A stretch of 64,000 nt of DNA from Eriocheir sinensis (GCF_024679095.1 NW_026110527.1:27501-91500), one strand, 5' to 3'; counted from the stretch's first letter, positions 12,853 through 32,640 are shown. Translations and numbers: made by a program. The notes: generated by a model from the letters alone, not told the origin.

Positions 12853-13709
12853 ATGGCGCTAAAGAAATGTTCGACTTGCACAGGAAACTTCTCTGGTCAT
12901 TTCTTCTCAGGACGATCGACCGTCTGCAAGATCTGCCTGTTGACACAGCAGATGGAAACGAGACTCCTTCAACAGGACGAAAGGCTGACGGCTGGCGAGA
13001 AGAAGATCACCGAACTAACAAGTACTGTTGATACCTTGCAGGAGTTTATCCAGGCCAACATCGTCGCCCTCCTGCAACGGACGCCTCATCACCCTCCTCA
13101 CCTGCACTCGATGCCCAGCCACCTTCCGAAGAAGGCACGTCACAGGAACCGGTAGAGCTGACGCTGAATGCTTCACCCCGTGAGAGGAGGAGCCAGACCC
13201 GCCCTAGAGCCATTTATCCTACTCATTGCTACAACAGATTTGCCATACTGGAGGAGGAGGACGAGGAACAGAGCACCTTCTTGGTCGGTGACTCTATGAT
13301 TCGCCATCAGGTGGTTGAATTCTGTGGCAGAGTCCCCCGTCGTAGGCGTAACTACTGTTATCCTGGAGCTGGTGTTGACGACATCACAGCTGCCCTGGAC
13401 GAGGTCTCCGCTGTGGCCTCTAATGATTCACTCTTTGTTCTCCACACAGGTACAAACGACGTCACCACGACCCGGTCTGAGGAACTGCTGGACAAGTACC
13501 GTAGGCTCATCCAGCAGTATAAGTCTAAATCCCCTAATATTATGATTTCAGGAATTCTACCACGGACATGGGATGAGGGCGACTTCTACAGTAAGGCCTT
13601 CAGCCTCAACAACCGCCTGCAGACTCTCTGCGGAGAGCTTGACGTCGAATTCTTTAACGCCTGGAACGATTTCTACGGCCAGAGTAGACTTTTCCAAAGG
13701 ACAGCATAA
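12853..13709 (+). pseudogene. LINE ORF1: zinc-finger-like, coiled coil, SGNH esterase
   Basis: ORF1 starts at ATG 12853. It begins with a CxxC...CxxC motif (KKCSTC, then CKIC after 19 residues), followed by a charged heptad-like stretch suggesting a coiled coil. The second half, from about 13264, reads FLVGDSMIRH, then LHTGTNDV, which match the GDS and GTND blocks of SGNH hydrolases. In CR1-type LINEs ORF1 is thought to bind RNA and form ribonucleoprotein, and the esterase may act on membranes or lipids. A single-base frameshift near 13060-13085 separates the two halves. The frame ends at a TAA at 13707-13709. Confidence 0.75.
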
Positions 13710-13859
13710 ACCTGTCCCCCATCGGGGCAGCCTTTTTTGTATGGCTCCTCAACAACGCCTTACTTAACGCCCTAACAACAAAAAACGACTCTCAGCCACG
13801 TCCTTCCATCCCGCCCGTGTAAATAGACACCATACACCGCAACAGACTCGTAACATTGA

Positions 13860-16662
13860 ACCCTCCAGTACCTCTATTACCAAGCTTCAAGATAACCTAA
13901 GAGTCCTTAGTTTCAATGCGCGTAGCCTAAAAAACAAGTTTGATGAACTGCGATGTCTTGCTCTGACAGAAAACTTTGACGTAATTGCTATAACCGAAAC
14001 ATTTATCGACACCACTAATATTGATTTAAGTTCCGAATACAACATAGATGGCTACAGATTCTTCAACAATGATCGTGTAAACCGTAGAGGGGTGGTGTCG
14101 CCCTTTTGTCAAAAAGCTACTTGCAACCTACTGACAAAACACCAAGAAACAGTAACGTTGAACATTTGTGCGTGCGAGTAAACATTGCAAAAGTCAATTT
14201 AAATATATCTGTCACTTACAGGCCTCCGGGGCAATCACTTGATGGCGATCTTGAAATGTACAGCGTCTTAAGGCAGTCACTTAATAACAGCGACTCACTG
14301 ATACTAGGAGACTTTAACCTCCCCATATCGACTGGGCGACACTGTCAGGTACAGAAGGTGAGTCCCATAGAATGATCGAATTTCTAGAGGAAAATTATCT
14401 AAGCCAAATGGTTTCTGAACCAACTCGACAAAATAACATACTTGACCTTGTTATAGCGACCCAAGATAACCTAGTCAGTAATGTCACGGTAGGAGAACAC
14501 CTCGGTTCCTGCGATCATAAACTAGTGCGCGTTGACATTAGAGCTCAAACATCGGTGACTGAAAATAAAGTTAAGGTGCCCAATTTCAAAAGAGCCAACT
14601 TCGTAGAAATCACGAAACTAATAGATATGCAACTATCAGATGACGGCAATGCAGAGGACGCCTGGCTAAACTTTAAAAATCACTTACTCACGCAGCAGGA
14701 CACATTTGTATCCTTGTGCGAGAAGCGAATTAACACTAATAAAAGTCCACCGTGGTTTAATAGCGAAATTAAACACTCAGTCAAGGAGAGAAAATTGTCT
14801 TACAGGTTAAAGAAAGACCAAAGCACGCCCGAATACATTAGACTTTACAATGATGCAAGGCGACGAGTAAAAAGATTAGTGCATCAGGCAAAGCGTAGAT
14901 ATGAAGAAAATATTGCAGCCAACTGTAAAAATAATCCGAAATCCTTCTTCAGTTACATAAACAACAGAAAGGCGATCAGAAGTGGAATTGGACCTTTAAC
15001 AAACAGCGACGGTGCACTAGTGACTGACAGCCAACACGTTGCAGACCTATTAAATAATTACTTTTCCTCGGTGTTTAATAATAACAGTCCTCCCACCACC
15101 ACCAACAACACCAGTACTAATGTAAATCCCGAGCATGCATTGTCTAACTTTGAAATAAAACCCGATGAAGTCCTTAAAGCCCTCAAATCACTTAAAACAA
15201 ATAAAAGTCCTGGACCTGATAAAGTATATCCAACTCTGCTGAAAGAAACAAAGAGCGAAATACTCTCCTCCCTCACAACCGTATTCAATATGTCCTTGCG
15301 ACAAGGCATTGTCCCTTCAGATTGGAAAAAGGCTAACGTGACACCGATTTTTAAGAAAGGAGACAAAAAAGTACCAGGTAATTACAGGCCCATTAGTCTA
15401 ACTTCGGTTGTAGGTAAGCTACTTGGAGGCATAATTAGAGACAAAATTGTGAGTTACCTTGAAAGCCACTCATTAATTGGGGGCTCACAACATGGCTTCC
15501 GAAAAAAAGATCCTGCCTATCAAATCTATTAACCTTTTATAACGACCTCTTCACTGTTTATGACGTAACCAAATCACTGGACGTAGTCTATCTTGATTTC
15601 CAGAAAGCGTTTGATAAAGTCCCGCATCATAAATTACTTTACAAATTAAAGCAAATAGGTATTGACGGTCAGGTAAACCATTGGATCGCAAATTGGTTGA
15701 GCAACAGACAACAAAGAGTAGTGATTGACGGATTTAACTCAGAGTGGGCGCCGGTCACTAGTGGCGTCCCTCAGGGCTCGGTTCTTGGCCCAGTGCTCTT
15801 CATTATTTACATCAACGACGTGGATGTTGGACTCAATAACCGCATTAGTAAATTTGCAGACGACACAAAGATTGGTAACTCGGTTCTCACTGACGAAGAC
15901 AGGCAAAGCCTCCAAGAGGATTTGCACAAAATTTCAGCTTGGTCGGATAGATGGGAGATGCCCTTTAACGTAGACAAGTGCCAGGTCCTTCAAGTTGGAA
16001 CGAGGAATAAGAAGTTTGATTACGAAATGCGCGGCGTTAAACTCAAAAGCGTTCAATGCGTCAAGGACTTGGGGGTCAAAATCGCGTCAAACCTCAAATT
16101 CTCACAGCAATGCATCGATGCAGCAAATAAAGCGAACAGAATGTTGGGCTTCATTAAATTAAACTTTTTATTTAAGAATAAAGACGTAATACTCTCGCTC
16201 TACAACAGTTTAGTCAGACCCCACTTGGAATATGCGGTACAGTTTTGGTCTCCCCACCATGCAAAGGATATTGCTAAATTAGAAGGTGTTCAGCGTCGGG
16301 CAACGAAAATGATCCCTTCCTTGCGCAACAAATCCTACGAAGAAAGGCTTTCTACCCTTAACATGTTCTCTCTTGAGAAACGTCGCCTCCGAGGAAAACT
16401 GATCGAATGTTTTAAAATACTTAATGGTTTCACGAATGTAGACAGATCAACATTGTTTATGATCGATGACACTTTGCGCACGAGGAACAATGGCGTAAAA
16501 CTCAGATGTAGACAAGTAAATTCAGACTGCACCAAATTTTTCTTCACCAACGTTGTAGTGCGAGAATGGAATAAGCTCCCATCATCAGTGGTCCAGTGTA
16601 ACACGATTGACTCCTTCAAAAATAAGCTCGACCGTCACTTCCTTCAACTTAATATCAACTAG
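13860..16662 (+). pseudogene. LINE ORF2: endonuclease and reverse transcriptase
   Basis: The N-terminal endonuclease shows FNARSLKNKF at about 13914, IAITETF at about 13988, TYRPPG at about 14214 and GDFNLP at about 14310. A linker leads to the reverse transcriptase with NVTPIFKKGD, NYRPISLTS, YLDFQKAFDKV, GVPQGSVLGP and the catalytic FADD at about 15853. The C-terminal part has RRATKMIP and VVREWNKLP. Single-base breaks occur near 14095, near 14325 and at the A-run at 15503-15512, where the frame stops at 15532 before resuming. The protein would nick the target and copy its own RNA. The N-terminal start is uncertain. The type of domain order and tail fits CR1/Jockey-group LINEs. Confidence 0.85.
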
Positions 16663-16799
16663 AGTAGAAATGCAACGTTTTGGAGTCTTCTGATTAATGT
16701 AAAATCACTTAGGTTTAAGGACAGACCACCAAGTCTGGACCATGGGGTCTGTGTGGTCTGATTTTCCATGTAAATCTATGTAAATCTTCTTCCCCCTGG

Positions 16800-17183
<384 letters not shown>

Positions 17184-17269
17184 CCTCAAGGTAGTTACAT
17201 AGATTATTTTACACATTGTCTTTAAAAGCCACTAGTCCATTGAGCCGTAGCTCTCTTATGGACTACATG

Positions 17270-17502
<233 letters not shown>

Positions 17503-17649
17503 ACAGGTGCGACAAGGTCTCTCAAAAATATATTAAAGATTGCAAAAAAATTAAGTATGGCTAACTCAGAATGCATACTATATACATGTGCACCCCAATA
17601 CAAAATTAATGAAAATAGGCTTTTGTTCCTGATTAACAGAACAAAGTGA

Positions 17650-18120
<471 letters not shown>

Positions 18121-18232
18121 AGTAGAGAAGGGAGGGAAAGGGGGAAGGAGAAGGATAGGGGGAAAGCATAGCAAGCACTCCTTAACATGCCTTAATGTGA
18201 GGTAGTTAAGGTATATATTTCACTGAAAAATA

Positions 18233-20560
18233 TTAAGTATAAATACCATGTAACAATGAAAATAAATTTCTTTTAAATGAGACTTGATTATCATTATTTA
18301 GAAGGGACTGAGGCAAGTTATTCCAGCTTTTTGATCCCCGTGACAGAACACTCTGCTGGGCGTGTGTGCTCCTGCATAACGGTGGACGCAATTGATGAGT
18401 TCTACGGGGCACAGAGCGGGGCATCACAGTAAAGCCAGGGTATACAGGGAAAGAGTGAAGAGCTTTGTGTACAAATAGGTTAGTTTGAAGGTATATAATA
18501 TCGGGAAGCTTTAACAACCTAGAATCTCTAAAAATACAATTTGTATGAGCATCTTTAAAGAACATAACACGTAAGAGTTTTTTTTTTGTGAAATAATCAG
18601 GCTGTCGATGAAGGTGTTATAGGCGCCTCCCCATATGGCACAACAGTATAGAAGGTGCGGATATATTAGAGAGAATCTCTTAATCTGAATATTGCGGCCG
18701 TTAGCAGGGCTACCTTTGATTTTACCATGTCAATGTGTCGTTTCCATGTTAATTTATTATCGATAGTTATACCTAAAAATTTAAAATAAGTAACTACATT
18801 TAATGCAAAATTATTAATTTTTATTGATGTATGAACTGGCTGAGTCGTGAGTGGACTAGAAATCATGAACTTAGTTTTGTTAATATTTAATGTTAATTTA
18901 TTACTCATGATCCAATTTGATACATTGATAAGCTCAGTATTTAAAGCGTCTGTTATATCTTCAAGATCATGTCCTTGAATGAAAATTGTGGTATCGTCGG
19001 CAAATAAAAGGAATTTTAATTTATTGCTGCTATGAATTATGTCATTTATATAAATTAAGAAAAGAATCGGGCCAAGAATTGATCCCTGAGGCACACCACA
19101 TGCAGTATCTGTATAAGAACATAAGAACATAAGAATGCAGGAGTCTACAAGAGGCCGGTAGGCCTGTACAAGGCAGCTCCTTTGACCCTAAGCTCCCGTG
19201 TATCTAACCCCACCTAATATCGCTGTCCATGAATTTATCTAGTCTATTTTTGAATGTGACAATTGTATTGGCACTCACCACATAACTGCTAAGCCTATTC
19301 CACTCATTCACCACCCTGTTAGTAAACCAATTTTTGCCTATGTCCCTGTTGAATCTGAATTTATCCAGTTTAAACCCATTACTTCGTGTCCTACCCGGTT
19401 CTCTTACCAACAAAACCTTATGAATGTCTCCCTTATTAAAGCCCTTCATCCATTTATAAACCTCGATCATGTCTCCACGCACCCTTCGCCTTTCTAGAGA
19501 ATGCAAGTTTAACTGCTTGAGTCTTTCCTCGTATGGCAAGTTTCTCAACCCTGAATCATCTTAGTCATCCTCCTCTGCACCGATTCTAACATTTTGATAT
19601 CCATTCTATAGTAAGGTGACCAGAACTGAACCGCATAGTCAAGATGAGGTCTAATGGCGATGACACATTGTTAAACGATGTACATTGTTTCCTGTGTGCT
19701 AAGTAACTTTTGAACCAATTATGCGCATTGCCGCGAATTCCATAAACAAACAATTTATCTAGTAGACTGTTATGAGAAATGGTGTCAAAAGCTTTAGTGA
19801 GATCACAGAACACAGTTATCTGGAACTTTTTTTGCATCCAAAGCATTGTAAATATTTTGACAAAGATGGTGAAGTGCTAATTCAGTAGAATACTTAGGAC
19901 GGAAGCAATACTGAACGGAGGTGAGGAGTGTGTTTGGACAGGTAATTAATTAGTCTTACTGACATCATTTTTTTTTTTTTTTTGCTAAAGCTGGGTAAGA
20001 TGGAAATAGGTCTGTAATTAAGTGGTAATGAAGAGTCTCCCTTCTTAAAGATTGGAACAACACGTGCCATCTGCAGGTGACTTGGAAAAGAGCCCTCTTT
20101 AAAAGATGTATTAATTATATAATCTAAAAAGGGAGAAACTAGGTCACAACATTCCTTAATTATTTTAATACTAATGTCATCATGTCCCGGGGAAGAGGCT
20201 TTTATATTAAGAATGACAGACTTAACTTCTGGTAGTGTAGTGGGTCGTAAGTAGAAAGAAAATGGAACCGATTCGGGGGATAAGTGGTAAAAGGTGTTTG
20301 GGTCTCTGGGATGTTCGTGGCTAACGTGTTGCCAATATTACTGAAATAGTTATTGAAAGCGTTTGCTACATTAAAAGAATCTGTTACGGTATCACCATTG
20401 AATAAAAAAGATGAAGGAAGTTTCGCTTGTTTTTTAGCGAGTAGACTATTTATAGTAGACCAGGTCTTTTTGGAGTCCCCTGCTTCACTTGACAGTTTGT
20501 TTTTATAGTAATTTGCTTTGGCAGTTCTTATGGTCGTTGTTAATTTATTTCTATAGGATT
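18233..20560 (-). pseudogene. LINE reverse transcriptase, fragmented
   Basis: In minus-strand order the sequence encodes VVPIFKKGD and NYRPISILP (near 20000-20060), a DLTKAFDTISH block (near 19790), then, after the inserted element, CGVPQGSILGP (near 19085) and FADDTTIF (near 18990). The C-terminal domain has a FLGITIDNKLTW block (near 18750) and a tail ending at 18233. A frameshift lies between 18666 and 18565. These are standard reverse transcriptase blocks (fingers, palm with FADD, thumb). The family differs from the LINE at 12-17 kb in sequence. It cannot be active because of truncation, the insertion and the frame break. Confidence 0.8.
19113..19655 (-). mobile_element. 5'-truncated CR1-like LINE fragment, nested
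   Basis: The minus strand encodes the end of a LINE reverse transcriptase: [13 protein letters not shown] (near 19640), then a frame break, then LPYEERLKQLNLHSLERRR (near 19530) and a terminal block ending at 19204. Its 3' tail on the minus strand is a short tandem repeat of ttcttatg (three units, 19113-19136). Octamer tails of this type are characteristic of CR1 elements. The fragment splits the host LINE between its NNVSS and CGVPQG-containing segments. Confidence 0.75.
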
Positions 20561-20561
20561 T

Positions 20562-21254
<693 letters not shown>

Positions 21255-21430
21255 GGGCCGACCACCAGGCCCTACCGGGAAGAAGCCTTGGGCCGACCGT
21301 CAGGATCCACCGGGAAGAAGCCTTGGGCCGACCGTCAGGATCCAACTGGAAAAAGACTTGGGCCGACCATCTTGATACACCTGGAAGAAGCCTTGGGCCG
21401 ACCATCAGGATCCAACGGGAAGAAGCCTAC
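21255..21430. repeat. 35-bp minisatellite, five copies
   Basis: Copies begin with gggccgacc at 21255, 21290, 21325, 21360 and 21395, an exact 35-bp period. Each contains caggatcca (or a variant) and gggaagaagcctt. Because 35 is not a multiple of three, each reading frame passes through all three phases, so the open frames across it are fortuitous. Confidence 0.9.
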
Positions 21431-21465
21431 CGGCTCAATATGCCACGACGTAAAAAAAAAAAAAA

Positions 21466-25687
<4,222 letters not shown>

Positions 25688-26682
25688 GGGGCGGTATCAA
25701 TAAATACTCCTAGCAGTACTCTTAGAAGTGCTGCTAGAAGCTCTTTTCCTTTTAGCAGTAGCTTTTAACTTTACTGCTATAATCTGTTCAAATTACTTTG
25801 CCAATAATAATTATTTACGCCGAAAAGCCCCTCCCCAATTCTGGCTAAGCTCCGCCCCCCCCTTCACCTGATTGGCTGTTCATGACGTTATGCGTTGTAT
25901 CAAAGACACGTACCAAATATATATGATTAAGATAATCTAACTAGTTTTATGATTAAAAAAAATATTCGTAATTTAATTGAATGGCGGCACTCTACTTTAA
26001 CAATCAATGACATCACCTAAGAAACAAGGTACAATAATAAGTATGCCAGTTTTGAAGGGATAACGGGCGGCCCTTCAAAACAAGCAATGTAGCATTGAAG
26101 GCGATTATAGTAGGCTACCTATTAAGTAATGCACACTTTCCGTCATTATTTCTTACATAGCTCATTCACATAGGCATACTAAATATAATCACATACAAAA
26201 AATATCTTCTACAGTAACTTCATACAGGTAGGAATCATTGTATTAAGGAATAAGTTTTGTATCCTTGGCTTGGAGGGACGGGTGTGTACGCTCGCGGAAC
26301 AGCGGGTGACGGTGAGCGCGGCAGACGAGGCACCCGTCCTTCCAATCCACAGATACGAAAGTTATTACTTATTCCTACCTGTATGAAGTTACTGTAGAAT
26401 ATATGTTTTACGTGCTTATATTAAGTATGCCTATGTGCATGAGCTATGTAGGAAATAATGACGGAAAGTGTGCATTACTTAATAGGTAGCATACTATAAT
26501 CACCTTTAATGCTACATTGCTTGTTTTTAATTGGCGCCTCCCCCCTGGAACAGCTGTTTGTCCGTATTTTTATTGGCACAGCACTTCAGACACGATAATT
26601 AGTGCGCGGGGGCGATCAGTCAGCTGTTATTATCGTTATTATATTGAATGAGACATCCGAAAAGTTAGCTTTTAAGTCGTTA
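25688..26682. mobile_element. Foldback/MITE-like element inside the satellite
   Basis: Non-satellite sequence splits a satellite monomer: the left flank ends at tgacacct and the right flank resumes with cagagagtg. It begins ggggcggtatcaataaa. Internally, arms of about 200 bases at 26081-26284 and 26331-26524 are inverted repeats with a 46-base loop, for example ctacagtaacttcatacagg against its complement. A second small hairpin lies at 26051-26081. The right terminus does not mirror the left, so the element may be truncated. No transposase is encoded. Confidence 0.6.
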
Positions 26683-27254
26683 CAGAGAGTGTCACCTTCC
26701 TACACATTCATCTTCCTACAAGGTCAGCCTCCAAGCCTCTCTACAGCACATGACACCGTCTGATTCCCTAGCACTGAGCCAGAGAGTGCCACCTTCCTAT
26801 ACGTTTATCTTTCTACAACGTCAGAATAGTGCAGTCCAGCCTTTCACTAGCATAGTTAAAACACCTCCAAGCCTCTCTGAAGCACATGACACCTAATTCC
26901 CTTGAACTGAGCCAGAGAGTGCCACCTTCCTACACGTTCACCTCCTACAGCGACAGATTAGTGCAGTCCAGCCTTTCACTAGCATAACTATAACACCTCC
27001 ACGCCTCTCTAAAGCACATTACACCTTCTGATTCCGTAGCACTGATCCAAAGAGTGCCACCTTCCTACACCATCTTCCTTCACGGTCAGATTAGTTTAGT
27101 CCAGCCTTTCACTAGCATATTTACAACACCTCCAAGCCTCTCTGCAGCACATGTCAACTAATTTCCTAGCACTGAGGTTGAGAGTGCCACCTCTCTACAC
27201 CTTCACCTTCCTCCAGCGTCAGACTAGTGTATTGCAGCCTTTCACTAACTAACT
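26683..27254. repeat. About 136-bp satellite, block 2
   Basis: Four to five monomers of the same satellite (gagagtgccaccttcctac and cctttcactagcatag) resume after the foldback element and end where LINE sequence starts. Confidence 0.85.
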
Positions 27255-29155
27255 TTCACTAACCATGAACTTTACATTTCAGCACGGTATCGTGCCAAAT
27301 CTATTCTCCGACTTACCAAAACCTCTGTTATCAATAGAAATGTCAACACCTTGCTTTCCCTAATTCATCCCTTGACTTCTGGTACCTAGCAACAATATCA
27401 CCAATTTCACTTCTTCCTCTTTCCCTCCTCTCCGTAACCCTGACGGGAGCACTGCCGTCTTATCTATCTCTAAGGCTGAACTCTTTGCTCACACATTCTG
27501 TAAGAACTCCACCCTAGACGATTCTGGGCATATTCCTCCTACTCATACCCCCTCTGACTCCTTTATACCTATTATTAAGATTTTTCATAACGATGTTTTC
27601 TATGCCCCCTCTGGCCTTAACTCTCAGCAGTCTAATTTGCCTGATGGAATGCCTTCTATTGTCCTTAAAAACTTTGCCTCCGTGATGACACCCTGCCTGG
27701 TCAAACTCTTTCGCCTCTGCCTGTCAACATCTATCTTTCCTTCTTGCTTGAAGTTTTCCTTTGAACAGCCTGTGCCTAAGAAGGGTGACCGTTCCAATCC
27801 CTCAAACTACCGCCCTATTACTTCACTTTCCTGTCTATCTAAACCTTTTGAATCAATCCTTAACCGGATTATTCGAAAGCACCTTTCCACTTCTAACCTT
27901 CTATCTGATCGATCGCCAGTATGGGTTCCGCAATGAGCGTTATACTGGCGATCTTCTTGCTCTCTTAACTGACTCCTGGTCATCCTCTCTTAGCCGTTTC
28001 GGTGACATATCTAAGGCTTTCGACAGAGTCTGGCAAAAGTCTTTGCTTTCTAAACTGCCCTCTTTAGGATTATATCCCTGTCTTTGCTCCTTTATATCCA
28101 GTTTCCTTTCCGGCCGTTCTATCTTTGCGGTGGTAGACGGTCACTGTTCTTCCCCTAAACCTATCAACAGTGGTGTTCCACAAGGCTCTGTTCTATCACT
28201 CACTCTCTTCCTGTTATTCATCAATAATCTTTCCATAACAAACTGTCCTGTCCACTCATTCGCCGACGACTCCACTTTGCATTATTCGACTTCTTTCAAT
28301 AGAAGGCCATCTCAACAGGAAATACACGACTCCAGACTGGAAGCTGCAGAACAGTTAAACCTCAGACCTTGCTATCATTTCCGATTGGGATAGAAGGAAC
28401 CTTGTGTCCTTCAGTGCCTCAAAAACTTAATTTCTCACCCTATCAGCTCGAAACAATCTTCCAAACACCTATCCCCAATTCTTCGACAACACTCAGCTGT
28501 CACTTTCTTCAACATCAAATATCCTCAGTCTATCCTTAACTCAAAATCTCAACTGGAAACTTCATATCTCCTCTCTCGTTAAATCAGCTTCCTCAAGGTT
28601 GGGCGTTCTGTATCGTCTCCGCCAGTTCTTCTCCCCCGCACAGTTGCTATCCGTATACAGTGGTCTTGTCCGCCCTCGTATGGAGTAGGCATCTCACGTG
28701 GGGTGTGGCTCCACTAACACAGTTCTTCTGGACAGAGTGGAGTCTAAGGCTCTTCGTCTCATCAGTTTTCCTCCTCCTACTGATAGTCTTCTACCTTTTT
28801 AATTCCGTCGCGATGGTGCCTCTCTTCCTATCTTCTGCAGCTATTTTCACGCTGACTGCTCTTCTGAACTTACTAACTGCATGCCTCCCACCCCCCTTTC
28901 CCGCGGCCCCGCTGCACGACTTTCTCCCTCTACTGTCCAAACCCCTATTGCAAGAATTAACCAGCATCTTCACTGTTTCATCCTTCACGCTGGTAAACTC
29001 TGGAACAATCTTCCTTCATCTGTATTTCCTCCTGCCTACGACTTGAGCTCTTTCAAGAGGAGGGTATCAGGACACCTCTCCTCCCGAAACTGACCTTTCT
29101 TTCGGCCACCTCTTTTGATTATTTCTGGGAGCAGCGATTAGCGAGCTTTTTTTTA
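27255..29155 (+). mobile_element. Jockey/CR1-like LINE copy, 5'-truncated
   Basis: Plus-strand reverse transcriptase sequence interrupts the satellite. The 3' end has a UTR near 29094-29155 containing agcgattagcgagctttttttt. The endonuclease region is absent. The neighbouring LINE copy starts directly after it. Confidence 0.75.
27280..29093 (+). pseudogene. LINE reverse transcriptase, multiply frameshifted
   Basis: Recognisable blocks in order are LPDGMPSIVLKN (27637), PVPKKGDRSNPSNYRPI (about 27770), QYGFRNERYTGDLLALLTD (about 27918), DISKAFDRVW (28005), GVPQGSVLS (about 28172) with FADDSTLHY (about 28259), and C-terminal remnants near 28660-29093 including HAGKLWNNLPSSVF. At least four frame changes and a small internal deletion, in which the segment before DISKAFDRVW is shortened, make it non-functional. 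The FADD catalytic motif is retained. Confidence 0.8.
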
Positions 29156-29159
29156 CATT

Positions 29160-30629
29160 TACGCACAATTGAAAAAATTAAAGTAATCAAAACTCCTGGT
29201 TCAGACAAAACTACCCCTAGGGTCTTAAAAGAAATCAAACATCAAATTTGTATGCCGCTCTCCATCATATTCAATAAATCTTTAACAGCTGGAAAAGTTT
29301 CGTCGGATTGGAAAATAGCAAATGTCACACCAATTTTCAAAAATAGGGACAAGTCTCATCCAGGAAACTATCGACCAATTAGCCTGACATCGATTGTTTG
29401 TAAGTTAATGGAAACTATCATTCGCGACAATATGGTGAAACTCTTCGAAGAAAATAATATAATAAATAGTTCGCAACATGGCTTCCGTATTAAACGTTCG
29501 TGTTAAACTAACCTACTTGATTTTTTTCATTATATATTTTAGGTGTTCGATGAAAGCAGATCAGTAGATATCATATATCTGGATTTTCAAAAGGCATTTG
29601 ATAAGGTCCCCCACCAACGATTGCTCAACCAACTACTGGCGCACGGTATTTCGGGTAACATTCACAATTGGCTTGTGGACTGGCTCTCTGAGCGGAAACA
29701 GAGAGTAGTTATAAACGATGTTACATCTAACTGGCTCGATGTCAGAAGCGGCGCACCTCAAGGATCAGTGCTTGGCCCCATGCTCTTCTTAATTTATGTT
29801 AATGATATCGATGATGGGCTCACTTGCAAAGTATCAAAATTTGCTGATGATACAAAAATTTGCTAGTAAAGTAACTGCGACACTCGACGAAGAAGCTTTA
29901 CAATCAGATCTAGATCGACTTGCACGTTGGGCCAATCAATGGCAAATGAAATTAAACGTTGACAAATGTAAAGTGTTGCACATCGGAAACAAATAACAAT
30001 CGCGTTCGGTACGTAATGAATGGCCTACAACTTTCTGCAGTAAGTAAAGAAAAGGATCTTGGAATCACTATATCAAGCGATTTAAAGCCAGGTCAGCATT
30101 GTTCAGAGGTAGTTAAAACTCCAAACAAATTGTTTGGCTTTATCGGACGAGTCTTTAATAATAAATCGGAAAAAGTAATTAAAACTGTATAATTCGTTGG
30201 TTCGACCCCGTCTAGAGTACTGTGTACAGTTTTGGTCTCACTATTACAGAAAAGACATAGAAAAGAAGAGTAACAAAGATGATTCCTAGGTTGAAAAATT
30301 TGTCATATGAACAAAGGCTTAAATAAGTCAATTTATTCAGCCTATCAAAACGAAGAATGCGAGGCGATCTAATAGAAGTGTTTAAAATGTTTAAAGGATT
30401 CAGTGATATTAATGCGGAAGATTACTTTACAATTGATCGATCAGATAGAACAAGAAGAAATCAAAATTTGAGAATAAGTGGTAAAAGATTCTCGTCGCAC
30501 GAAGCTAAACACTTCTTTTTCAATCGAGTTGTTAATGTTTGGAACTCTCTACCCTGTGATGTCGTTGATAGTACAACAGTTACGGCTTTCAAGAATAGAT
30601 TAGACAAGTATTTTGAATCCAATCATTAA
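29160..30629 (+). pseudogene. LINE reverse transcriptase, degenerate
   Basis: Blocks are NVTPIFKNRDKSHPGNYRPI (about 29317), SQHGFRIKRSC then a stop (29506), IIYLDFQKAFDKVPH (about 29571), GAPQGSVLGP (about 29750), FADDTKIC then a frame break near 29866, NVDKCKVLHIGN (about 29956), LVRPRLEYCVQFW (30202-30240), and a thumb and C-terminal block ending with FKNRLDKYFESNH at 30629. It resembles the LINE at 12-17 kb more than the one immediately upstream. Multiple stops make it inactive. Confidence 0.8.
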
Positions 30630-30915
30630 CTAAGATATTACTCATTGTCATTAAGTTTTTTCGAATACTGGTGTCCTTGTCCGTTTTTATCGCCCAGTTA
30701 GTGGTAGCAGTAATGGTAGTTCTTTCCTCTTTCCTCTTTCCATGCTGCATGGTTCTTTTTCCTTTCCTGCCAGCTTTGGCTGGAGGGATGTGTGGGTTGG
30801 GAGCCTTCGCCTTTGCTGTCCTTCATCTTCCACCTTTGATTAGATAGTTAGTGTAGCTTGTCGCAAACAGCCTCGTAAGAACCATCAGGTTGCTGTTGTT
30901 TGTTCTTCATTTTTT
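29160..30915 (+). mobile_element. CR1-like LINE copy, 5'-truncated, with 3' UTR
   Basis: Reverse transcriptase sequence from 29160 to 30629 is followed by a non-coding 3' region to about 30905 that contains gaaccatcaggttgctgttg. Satellite resumes after it. The endonuclease is missing. Confidence 0.7.
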
Positions 30916-31030
30916 CCTTTGTACACCTTCACCTTCCTACAGGGACAGATTAGTGCAGTCCAGCCTTTCACTAGCATAGTTAAAACACCTCCAAGTCTCT
31001 CTGCAGCACATGACACATTCTGATTCCCTT
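30916..31030. repeat. Satellite monomer remnant
   Basis: One monomer of the 136-bp satellite (caccttcctacagggacag through gcacatgacacattctgattccct) lies between the LINE copy and unidentified sequence. Confidence 0.8.
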
Positions 31031-32159
<1,129 letters not shown>

Positions 32160-32160
<1 letters not shown>

Positions 32161-32640
32161 CCACACTAGCATAGTTATAACACCTCCAAGCCTCTCTGCA
32201 GTACATGAAACCTTATGATTCCCTAGCACAGAGCTTGAGAGTGTCACCTTCCTACACCTTCGCCTTCCAACAGGGTCAGATCAGTGCAGTCCAGCCTTTC
32301 ACTAGCATGGTTATACCACCTCCAAGACACTCTACAGCACATGACACCTTCTGATTCACTAGCCCTAAGCCAGAGAGTGCCACCTACATACAGGGTCAGA
32401 TCAGTGCAGTCCAGATTACACTAGCATAGTTATAACACATCCGAGCCTCTCTGAAGCACATGACACCTTCTGATCCCCTACCACTGAGCCAGCGAATGCC
32501 ACATTCCTACACCATCACCTTTCTAAAGTGTCAGATTAGTGCAGTCCAGCCTATCACTAGTATAGTTATAACACCTCCAAGCCTCTCTGCAGCACATGAC
32601 ACCTTTTGATTCCCTATCACAGAGCTTGAGAGTGCCACCA
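32160..32640. repeat. About 136-bp satellite, block 3
   Basis: About four monomers of the satellite, ending at gagagtgccacc where the G-rich repeat begins. Confidence 0.85.
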
